IMG/VR virus record: IMGVR_UViG_3300032893_000199
Coordinates: 1 to 35,041 of that record
DNA: 35,041 nucleotides
Origin: a virus
Strand: one strand, 5' to 3'
Below the pieces are notes generated by a model, which ran no database searches, was not told the DNA's origin, and was given only the letters and a program-made list of their open reading frames with translations. This document shows positions 29,509 to 35,041 of the stretch, one piece after another; the first letter of the stretch is position 1; the number at the start of each line of letters is the position of its first letter. Position numbers and translations under genes: made by a program.

Positions 29509-31207
29509 TTACCGGCGCACCATACGTTCCAGTTAATTGACCAAGTATCCCCGCGTTGGGGTCTGCCTCTGATGCTGTCTTAGCTGTCGCCGCCGCGTTA
29601 GCCAGAGTCATTTGTGCATTCGCTGCCGCTGCCTTAGCCGCCCTATCGCTTCTCAATTTCTTAACGTCGTTTTCTTTTCTTGTTACATTTCTCATCGCCG
29701 GATAGAGTTTTACGACTTCGGAATAAAGTTTGTCCGGGTCAACCGGGTCTAAGAGTTCCGGCATTATCTGATAAGCGGGTAGAAGCATCCCGAAAGCATT
29801 TTGCAACTCCTGCGCTTCATAAAGTCTCTGCGCCTTCGCAATCGGGGACAAATAGACTATCTTGAACTTGACCTGTCTTCCCGAAGACCGCAGGAAGGCA
29901 TAGAGCTTCGGGAACATCTGCGCCCTGAAAAGAATCTGGAATGACCTCAAGATAATCGGCTTCAGCAATTCTTCCTGAAAGCGGTTAAGTAATGGGCCGA
30001 GTATCTTCAGGTTCTCAGAGGCTATCTGGATAATCTCCTGTGCGGTGCGCGGTTGCCCCTGCTGTTGTGTCCTGAACTGCTTATAGAAGAAAAACTCTCT
30101 TATCTGCTCCCGTTTCTGCTCGCATTTGTTCTCATAGTTCGGGAGCATGACTGAATGGTTCGGGCCATACAAAGGTTTCACTTCCGAACCTTGTTCACGC
30201 CATCGAGAGTTGTAGGTCACGCCTCCGGGGAAGGTCTTGATTGGCATGGAGAATCCTTCATCGGGTGCGGTAATGGGCGGGTCAACGGCCTTCTGCCAAC
30301 CCCGAATACCATACTTCTCCATAGTGTTGAGCATCTTAACGTCGGGCAGGGCATTCCATCCCATTCCCCTTCCGTAGTCATCACCGGACATGAGAAACAA
30401 ACGTGGTACGGAAAACGGAAACTCGTCATAGCCTCCCTCATCGAGAATTGTCTTTGAATCTACATCAATATAAGCCGAAAGATATAATTTGTTCTGCGCG
30501 TCCTGCTTGTACTGTGCTGTCGAAAGGTCAATTTCCCTGTCGCTACGGGGATGGACGTAATGCAGTATTTCAAATTCCTTGTCCAGATTACCGCCCGTCT
30601 GTTTCAGGGCTTCCTTCATCTGGTTTGTCAGCTTTTCAGTTCCCCATTTCTGAGCGCATTGCCTTGCCGTCATCGAGAAGGAGCGGAATACCGTATCAAC
30701 TGTTCCCTCCTCGTTCTCGTCGGTGAATAGTTCCTTCAACGGTATCGGGAGAAAGTTCAACGCCGTGTATTTTCCTTCTCCGATGAAAAGACAGGATTCC
30801 CCGAAGCCGATTACCTCTTCATAGACCCCGTCAATATTTGTGTAGAAATTACTTCTATGATACTCCCGCGCCATTACCTCATTGACTTCCTGCAAGGCTT
30901 CCTGCGCTTCTGTAACCTGATTAAGTTTCTCGTCTTCAAGCTCTATCCCATGCCACGGAAGGGCAGCATTGGTGAGCATCCCGTTTATCCCGGCCTTACA
31001 CACATTGATTGCATCAATGGCGGTTCCATCAAAGATATGCTGCATGGTCTTTGAGCCGAGCGGTTCTTTGGTATTAAAACTCGGCCTGTTGGGAAGCATA
31101 TAATTTCTTATTTCTTCCCATGTGGTCTCAAAGAGTTGCCGTCTTGTCTTCTTGTTCTCAAGACGCTCTACGGCCTGTTCGACTTCTTCCTTTGTCATTC
31201 CTGCCAT
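29501..31207 (-). CDS. portal / head-tail connector, T7 gp8-like, 568 aa
   Basis: Clear member of the head-to-tail connector family: RRQLFETTWEEIRNYMLPNR, GLINGMLTNAALPW-type sequence (AGINGMLTNAALPWHGIEL), GFGESCLFIGEG, and a QQQGQPRTAQEIIQ segment near the crown. Twelve copies would form the DNA entry ring at one capsid vertex. An Ala-rich C-terminus (about 530-555) is typical. The ATG overlaps the stop of the preceding small gene (TAATG). Confidence 0.93.
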   Translation of the reverse strand: MAGMTKEEVEQAVERLENKKTRRQLFETTWEEIRNYMLPNRPSFNTKEPLGSKTMQHIFDGTAIDAINVCKAGINGMLTNAALPWHGIELEDEKLNQVTEAQEALQEVNEVMAREYHRSNFYTNIDGVYEEVIGFGESCLFIGEGKYTALNFLPIPLKELFTDENEEGTVDTVFRSFSMTARQCAQKWGTEKLTNQMKEALKQTGGNLDKEFEILHYVHPRSDREIDLSTAQYKQDAQNKLYLSAYIDVDSKTILDEGGYDEFPFSVPRLFLMSGDDYGRGMGWNALPDVKMLNTMEKYGIRGWQKAVDPPITAPDEGFSMPIKTFPGGVTYNSRWREQGSEVKPLYGPNHSVMLPNYENKCEQKREQIREFFFYKQFRTQQQGQPRTAQEIIQIASENLKILGPLLNRFQEELLKPIILRSFQILFRAQMFPKLYAFLRSSGRQVKFKIVYLSPIAKAQRLYEAQELQNAFGMLLPAYQIMPELLDPVDPDKLYSEVVKLYPAMRNVTRKENDVKKLRSDRAAKAAAANAQMTLANAAATAKTASEADPNAGILGQLTGTYGAPVNG

Positions 31208-31350
31208 TAGTGTTTACCTTTTTTATTTTTTGTCCTTCTCGCGACCGCATACGCTATCGCAACGGCCTGTTTTTGTGGACGGCCTTCCTTCATCAAGGTT
31301 TCTATATTCGCACTGACCGTTTTCTTTGAACTTCCCTTTTTCAATGGCAT
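31207..31350 (-). CDS. small conserved phage protein (KQAVAIA motif), 47 aa
   Basis: The peptide carries [19 protein letters not shown] and [19 protein letters not shown], a pattern I know from many short phage proteins near terminase and portal genes (typically ...KxGxPxKQAVAIAL...AR). It lies out of frame inside the 3' end of the preceding gene and ends on the portal start (TAATG). GAGGAAATT stands upstream at slightly long spacing. The motif strongly supports this frame. The role is unknown, though the basic nature suggests nucleic-acid contact. Confidence 0.75.
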   Translation of the reverse strand: MPLKKGSSKKTVSANIETLMKEGRPQKQAVAIAYAVARRTKNKKGKH

Positions 31351-31531
31351 CTGCTAATTTCCTCAAATATCCCGCCGCAACATCTTTGGTCGCAAGGCGT
31401 GGGATTTTTATTCTGAATGAATCTACAAATGTTTCGTTCGCACAGTGATGACACCTTTCGTATTCGTTGACGATAATCTCATATCCTTCCTGTTCCTGAT
31501 TGTTGTTCCTCAAAACTTTTACATCGAACAT
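31223..31531 (-). CDS. hypothetical protein, 102 aa, 3' end overprinted
   Basis: Residues 1-75 look like a normal domain with CHHC (Cys pair at about 27-30) and a helical part ([16 protein letters not shown]). The last 40 or so are read in another frame over the KQAVAIA gene and are low-complexity charged. The start follows a TGATG overlap. The N-terminal half may bind metal; function is unknown. Confidence 0.6.
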   Translation of the reverse strand: MFDVKVLRNNNQEQEGYEIIVNEYERCHHCANETFVDSFRIKIPRLATKDVAAGYLRKLADAIEKGKFKENGQCEYRNLDEGRPSTKTGRCDSVCGREKDKK

Positions 31532-31851
31532 CACGCCCCCATAAGCGTCTTCAGCATTAAATTCGGTGTCCCCAAAACACCCTGTCCGCTTGTCATCAAC
31601 GTCTGTGACCGCCTGAGCCTCTTTGCCCTTTCGTCTTCCGAGAGTTGGGCTAAATCTGCTTCTTGCTGCGCCTGTTGGTCTGCTATGGCCTTCGCTGCGG
31701 CTGCGGCAGAGTTCTGTTGCGCGTTCTCCGCGTCCTGCTCCTTGTTTGATATGCTTGAAGGTGTGTCAGTAGAAAACCAATACTGCGGTTTCTTAACCAC
31801 GTTCCACCACTCCGAAGGTGTGCCGCCCCAACTGCTTGCGCTGCTACTCAT
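31531..31851 (-). CDS. small virion-associated protein candidate, 106 aa
   Basis: It starts in an ATGA overlap with the terminase stop. The sequence has a WGGTPSEWWNVVKKP start, a long Ala/Gln/Glu-rich coiled coil (AAAAAKAIADQQAQQEADLA) and a hydrophobic end. Small Ala-rich proteins between terminase and portal are common in podoviruses and may be minor virion or packaging factors. No family is recognised. Confidence 0.6.
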   Translation of the reverse strand: MSSSASSWGGTPSEWWNVVKKPQYWFSTDTPSSISNKEQDAENAQQNSAAAAAKAIADQQAQQEADLAQLSEDERAKRLRRSQTLMTSGQGVLGTPNLMLKTLMGA

Positions 31852-33320
31852 GTTCCCAACCTCGTTTCTCCCATGTCTGCCTGGGGAAGATTATTAAGTC
31901 TCTTTTGTCTCTCGTATGGGTTGAACCATTCCTTTTTCACCAACGCTATCCGGTACGCACACTCACAGAAATCATCGTTCTCCTTCGACGGCTTCAATGT
32001 CTCAGGGTCATACATCCAGTCTTCGATTTGCTCAATAACTGGAGCCATGTCTTTGAAAAAGCGGATTCCCGCAACGTGATTCTCTGTCCACATACGGTCA
32101 TTAAGTATCGTAATGCCAGACTCTTTTTCCTTTGATGCCGTGGTGAGATGAAGATTGTAGGCACTAAATGTCCGTTCCATAATCTTATAAACCGAGTCCT
32201 CTTCGTGAGCATTTTCATCTCCCTTGGCTAACGGGTCTATTGTGAGCGTGTCCACGGAATAGGCATTCGTCCGTATCTTCCTGATGATCTCTTCCGCAAT
32301 ATATTTGGGACTACCCATCTCATGTATGAAGTTCACCGCGTACCAGATGTTGTCAGAGGACGTTGCCATAAAGAGAACCGCCCACGGTTTCGATGGGTGA
32401 TAGTCAATCGAAATGTCAACCACCCAATCCAACGGTACGGGTCGTCTTTCAATCACGTTCCTGTTCCGATCAAATGCCGGTAGGACTAAAGAAGACAGGT
32501 AAGACGGTCTGCCCATGAGTCGGGCTTGCTTCTCGTCCTTCCTGAGCGTCTTCGCAAACTGGTCAACACCTTCCTGCGTAAGTCCGTAGCCGACATTGAC
32601 GGAAATATCAGCGTCGATGTTATAGACCGATAAATCCGGTTCTCCGTTATCGAGTCTTGCCTTAATGACCTCCCTGTGTATCCACGCCTCTTTAAGCAAT
32701 GTCGCAACAAACAACTCCCTTCCCTGTCGGTCTATCAGTCCTCTCGCAGACGCTATGCGGTTCTTCCGTTCGGGAGGTTCGTCCCACACAATCAAGTCGC
32801 CGCTCCATCCCTCAAACGTGTCGCTCTCCTGATTGTTCGACATGATCTCAAGGTTGCTTCCGGTTCCTGAATCAACCCACATCGCCTCCACGCCCTGATT
32901 GTTTTTCTTGTTCTGTAAGGGTCTGTGCTTCGGCCACAATCTCTTCAGTTCAGGTTCCACGACGGTCTTGATATGGGATTCCCAACCCTGCCCGACATAT
33001 CTCACCTTCCTGGCTTCTTTGTGCATGAACGGGATTTTCTCCCCGCTCCACGGCCACTCCCCAAACATGACAGAATAGGCAATCACAATCCCTATGGTAG
33101 TCTTTCCAATTCGGTTCGCACCCGTAAAAGTAAATACCTTGTATGAAATATTTTTCCATGCCTCTATCAGTTTCGACTGCGCCGGGTTCGGTTCCCATAA
33201 ATCCCCCTTCTGGAAATGGTAAATCCGGTTCGCCTCCCGCATCTTATCGTAAGCCTCGATGCGCTTCCGCTTCTCAGCTATCTCAGATTTTGAAAGAGCA
33301 ACACTATTTAGTGCTTCCAT
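31848..33320 (-). CDS. terL: terminase large subunit, 490 aa
   Basis: The ATPase has Walker A G67ANRIGKT74 and Walker B LIVWDE (176-181), with an arginine-rich coupling segment after it (ERKNRIASARG). The RNase-H-like nuclease part starts with DISIDYHPSKPW (D302/D306), then TIDPLAKGDENAHEED and a late ECAYRIALVKKEW segment. It cuts and pumps DNA into the head. The order terL-portal-scaffold-capsid matches many phages but differs from T7, where terL comes last. The start overlaps the upstream small gene by 13 bases. Confidence 0.95.
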   Translation of the reverse strand: MEALNSVALSKSEIAEKRKRIEAYDKMREANRIYHFQKGDLWEPNPAQSKLIEAWKNISYKVFTFTGANRIGKTTIGIVIAYSVMFGEWPWSGEKIPFMHKEARKVRYVGQGWESHIKTVVEPELKRLWPKHRPLQNKKNNQGVEAMWVDSGTGSNLEIMSNNQESDTFEGWSGDLIVWDEPPERKNRIASARGLIDRQGRELFVATLLKEAWIHREVIKARLDNGEPDLSVYNIDADISVNVGYGLTQEGVDQFAKTLRKDEKQARLMGRPSYLSSLVLPAFDRNRNVIERRPVPLDWVVDISIDYHPSKPWAVLFMATSSDNIWYAVNFIHEMGSPKYIAEEIIRKIRTNAYSVDTLTIDPLAKGDENAHEEDSVYKIMERTFSAYNLHLTTASKEKESGITILNDRMWTENHVAGIRFFKDMAPVIEQIEDWMYDPETLKPSKENDDFCECAYRIALVKKEWFNPYERQKRLNNLPQADMGETRLGT

Positions 33321-33472
33321 TTACGCATCGCCAACGCCATACGTTTCATCTTCTTCATGTGCGCCGAATCTCCTGGTTTAATCTGCAACAGCGTACTCGG
33401 TATCTTCTTGTCCTCCGGTATCCCCAACGCCTTGTGCAACGCACCCTTCTTCAAGTGCAAGTCAAGAGCCAT
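33308..33472 (-). CDS. small conserved phage protein upstream of terL, 54 aa
   Basis: The peptide has the LHKALGIPEDKKIP segment typical of short proteins encoded near terminase or capsid genes in many phages (pattern LHxxLGxPxxxKIPxxxL), then a basic helix (KKMKRMALAMRKWKH). It ends within the terminase start. I know of no proven function. A basic DNA- or capsid-binding role is plausible. Confidence 0.7.
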   Translation of the reverse strand: MALDLHLKKGALHKALGIPEDKKIPSTLLQIKPGDSAHMKKMKRMALAMRKWKH

Positions 33473-33482
33473 ATAGAACCCC

Positions 33483-33644
33483 CTACGACATCAAAAAGTG
33501 AATCGAAATCATCACCAGACTGAAAACCAACACCCCTATCGAGAACACGATGAACCCGACAAGGCCAACGGTCTTCCCCCACAACCATCTGCCCAACCAT
33601 GTCCACCGGGCATCAAATGACAATTTGTGGTGAAGATGGGTCAT
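33483..33644 (-). CDS. membrane protein, 53 aa
   Basis: From ATG 33644 the product has a basic, Trp-rich start (FDARWTWLGRWLWGKT) and one membrane helix (about 28-50, LVGFIVFSIGVLVFSLVMIS). An earlier ATG at 33716 would give 77 aa but overlap the previous gene and add an Arg/Trp-rich stretch that does not look natural. First of three small membrane proteins before terL. Unknown function. Confidence 0.5.
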   Translation of the reverse strand: MTHLHHKLSFDARWTWLGRWLWGKTVGLVGFIVFSIGVLVFSLVMISIHFLMS

Positions 33645-33685
33645 TAAATCCCACAGCCAACCTCCTCGCCACAATCGCCGGGGTC

Positions 33686-33850
33686 TTAACGGAATATACC
33701 TGTAACCCCTTCCCATGCCTTTATCCCCAGCCAGCACCCAAACACAAACGGGGCAACCAACACGCACCCCGCCAACACAACAATGCTCTGCAAGAAATCA
33801 AACCACCCGATGTTAGTAAACGAAACGTGCCACCACCTACTCCCGTCCAT
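33686..33850 (-). CDS. membrane protein, 54 aa
   Basis: A 54-codon frame overlaps the previous stop by 14 bases, with GGAGGATGG upstream. One membrane segment (about 20-40, LQSIVVLAGCVLVAPFVFG) follows a Trp-containing polar start. It resembles its two neighbours in layout, so the three could be related or work together. No family is recognised. Confidence 0.5.
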   Translation of the reverse strand: MDGSRWWHVSFTNIGWFDFLQSIVVLAGCVLVAPFVFGCWLGIKAWEGVTGIFR

Positions 33851-33995
33851 CAACCATCCTCCAAAACAGCCCCAAACTCCAATCCGGATTCCCCCTCGTC
33901 ACCAAATACTCACCCCAGATAATCAAGCAAAGCACCGGGAAACTGAGAATAAACCACATCAAGCGCACAAAAGCCTTAAACCGCGTCCAACCCAT
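33837..33995 (-). CDS. membrane protein, 52 aa
   Basis: Starts at TGATG on the stop of the upstream gene. It has a basic start (MGWTRFKAFVR), one hydrophobic helix (about 13-30) and a polar tail. With the next two frames it forms a run of Trp-rich single-pass membrane proteins. Supported by packing and composition. Confidence 0.5.
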   Translation of the reverse strand: MGWTRFKAFVRLMWFILSFPVLCLIIWGEYLVTRGNPDWSLGLFWRMVDGRE

Positions 33996-34186
33996 CACTC
34001 AATCACTATCTGACGGATTACATAGTCGTCGCCGTCCTGCTTCGTTATCGTATCCCGCTCAGGGTCAAACCCGTACTTCGCCAATACACGCTTCGCCTCA
34101 TCGCCTCCTATCAAATTCAAATCAGATATGGGCATCCTCAATACCCTGAACTTCCTCCCACGCTCAAACATGAACTCTGATTTCAT
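33995..34186 (-). CDS. hypothetical protein, 63 aa
   Basis: GGGGGTCTT precedes the ATG. The 63-aa product is soluble and mixed alpha/beta (FERGRKFRVLRMPISDLNL, DGDDYVIRQIVIE). An EAKRVLAKYGFDPERD segment suggests a small helical domain. Family unknown. It separates the HNH gene from the small membrane genes. Confidence 0.6.
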   Translation of the reverse strand: MKSEFMFERGRKFRVLRMPISDLNLIGGDEAKRVLAKYGFDPERDTITKQDGDDYVIRQIVIE

Positions 34187-34197
34187 AAGACCCCCTT

Positions 34198-34566
34198 TTA
34201 TGTGCCCCCCTCAATAACCTCTAACAGCGGCAGTTTTTTCTCTTTAAGTTGCACCGTCTCAATGTGTTCTATATTTTCAATATGGCCAGCATGAATTTCC
34301 GCATGACAGTTGGCACAAACGACAATACATTTTGAGACTTCCTTTATGAGTGAAGATATGCTTTGTATTTGAGATGGCTTTTGTTCCTTGTTATTATCAA
34401 CATGATGAAACACGAGCGCATTGAAGCATTTTGCATAACCACAGAGCACACACCCGCCAGACTTCAATTCTTCCAAGACAACCCTACGTCTTGCACGCTG
34501 ATTAATGTGCATACGCCTTCTTTGGGCTTTATAAGACGGCAGTTTTGTGTTCTTGTATTTGCTCAA
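34198..34566 (-). CDS. HNH endonuclease, about 122 aa
   Basis: The HNH site is complete: CVLCG (Cys pair), FHHVDNN (histidines) and CANCHAEIH. A very basic N-terminus (YKAQRRRMHINQRARRR) should bind DNA. A TTG at 34566 has AAAAGGG at good spacing; an alternative TTG at 34584 gives a longer form. Near the terminase genes, so it could be the packaging-associated HNH or a homing nuclease. Confidence 0.8.
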   Translation of the reverse strand: MSKYKNTKLPSYKAQRRRMHINQRARRRVVLEELKSGGCVLCGYAKCFNALVFHHVDNNKEQKPSQIQSISSLIKEVSKCIVVCANCHAEIHAGHIENIEHIETVQLKEKKLPLLEVIEGGT

Positions 34567-34835
34567 CAAAAACCCTTTTAACAATTTCGCATGGAGTGTG
34601 GCTTATATCGAATTTCGGGGCACCGGCTTGAACCCCGCTATACCCCCCCCCTTGCCCTGATCACCCTGGAATCGCCATTCTCCACAAATAGCCTGATAAT
34701 GGCTATCTCCCTCCACCCGATCCTGTTGATAACTCAATATTGCCTGTTGATAACTATCCATAATATTGCATACCTTATAATTACAACCACTTACAGACAA
34801 TATTGGTTTACATATTTACTTATTATACGACGTTG
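34567..34835. other. 269-bp intergenic region with direct repeats and C9 tract
   Basis: No credible gene. It holds a run of nine C (about 34643-34651), two 13-bp direct repeats (see separate entry), and the palindrome CAATATTG twice (34735-34742, 34794-34802 area). On the minus strand the frame here has only a repeated SYQQ peptide and is not called. It could hold a promoter or an origin-like site, but I see no clean -35/-10 pair. Confidence 0.4.
34722..34755. repeat. 13-bp direct repeat, two copies, 21-bp period
   Basis: CCTGTTGATAACT occurs at 34722-34734 and 34743-34755. The 21-bp period equals two DNA turns, so a protein could bind both on one face. The complement contains TTATCAACA, one base off a DnaA box (TTATCCACA). 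Confidence 0.6.
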
Positions 34836-35041
34836 CTATTTCTCAGGCTCCACTTCGATGGTTTCCAGGAGCTTGCGGTCTCGTTCAATAGTGGCCGATA
34901 CCTGCAGGATCATGGCCCGATAATCTGTAATCTCGGTAGCAAGGCCACGCTCTAACCTCTCTTTATCATAGAGGATTCCGGCAGAGACTATCAAATCTCT
35001 AGCTGAGGCCTTTTTCAACTTAGCATCTGTTACATTTGATA
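34836..35041 (-). CDS. 3' end of possible small terminase / HTH protein
   Basis: The gene runs off the right end, so the start is missing. The visible 67 residues include KASARDLIVSAGILYDKERL and an ERGLATEI segment, similar to the middle of helix-turn-helix proteins and small terminases in which a xxSLRDLAVxxGIxxDK pattern is usual. The rest is a coiled coil (SATIERDRKLLETIEVEPE). A place before terL fits TerS, though several small genes lie between. The coding call is firm; the function is tentative. Confidence 0.6.
   Translation of the reverse strand, partial: SNVTDAKLKKASARDLIVSAGILYDKERLERGLATEITDYRAMILQVSATIERDRKLLETIEVEPEK

Noticed and set aside
34600-34640. tRNA-like GGGGTTCAAGCC...CCCC on the minus strand
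   Set aside because: The T-arm-like piece lacks a proper 7-base loop, and no acceptor, D or anticodon arms can be built around it.
34603-34800. Minus-strand 65-codon frame with a repeated SYQQ peptide
   Set aside because: The repeat is caused by the DNA direct repeats; there is no ribosome site and the frame ends in unrelated sequence with a glycine run from the C9 tract.
1-35041. CRISPR arrays, tRNA or rRNA genes, insertion sequences
   Set aside because: No regularly spaced repeats beyond two-copy cases, no cloverleaf, no ribosomal signature and no transposase or terminal inverted repeats were seen on either strand.

Overview
The window is most of a tailed double-stranded DNA phage genome, probably a short-tailed podovirus. 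The virion genes form one long leftward block whose parts resemble those of T7: large terminase, a T7 gp8-type head-tail connector, scaffold, major capsid protein, two tail-tubular proteins, a GNAT-like gp13-type protein, three internal-core-type proteins and two fibres. No phage RNA polymerase, DNA polymerase, integrase, rRNA, tRNA or CRISPR array is visible. The window cuts one gene at its right end, so it may be part of a larger genome or provirus. The host is not identifiable; an O-antigen-polymerase-like protein and an L-Ala-D-Glu-type endolysin hint at a Gram-negative host (inference).

Layout. (1) 1-4800, leftward: a tightly packed accessory block with a radical SAM protein, a GIY-YIG/HTH fusion, a metallophosphoesterase, an HNH nuclease, several tiny cysteine-rich or membrane proteins and, at the right edge, a Cro/C1-like regulator. 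(2) 4792-4923: a divergent control region with a good sigma70-type rightward promoter whose -10 box lies in a perfect palindrome. (3) 4924-11352, rightward: the early operon, with two HNH nucleases, a PD-(D/E)XK exonuclease plus a Bet/RecT annealing protein, and many small membrane or zinc-binding proteins. A GC-rich leader able to form competing stems precedes one membrane-protein gene. (4) 11349-34566, leftward, given here in transcription order from the right: an HNH gene, four small genes (at least three membrane proteins), a short conserved gene, TerL, small genes, portal, small membrane genes, scaffold, capsid, a small structural-type gene, a Wzy/WaaL-like polymerase, tail tubes, internal proteins, fibres, endolysin and holin candidates. 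(5) 34567-35041: an intergenic region with 13-bp direct repeats and a C9 tract, then the 3' end of a possible small terminase gene.

The genome is extremely compact. ATGA, TAATG and TGATG stop/start overlaps are the rule, so translational coupling is probably widespread, and many genes are shorter than 60 codons. In two places near the portal gene a gene runs out of frame for 125-170 nt into the next gene.

The most unusual features are the Wzy/WaaL-type polymerase inside the virion operon, the switch-like leader at 5925-6062, three near-identical hairpins at start codons, and the radical SAM and GIY-YIG/HTH pair. All functions come from reading motifs in the translated sequence without database searches.
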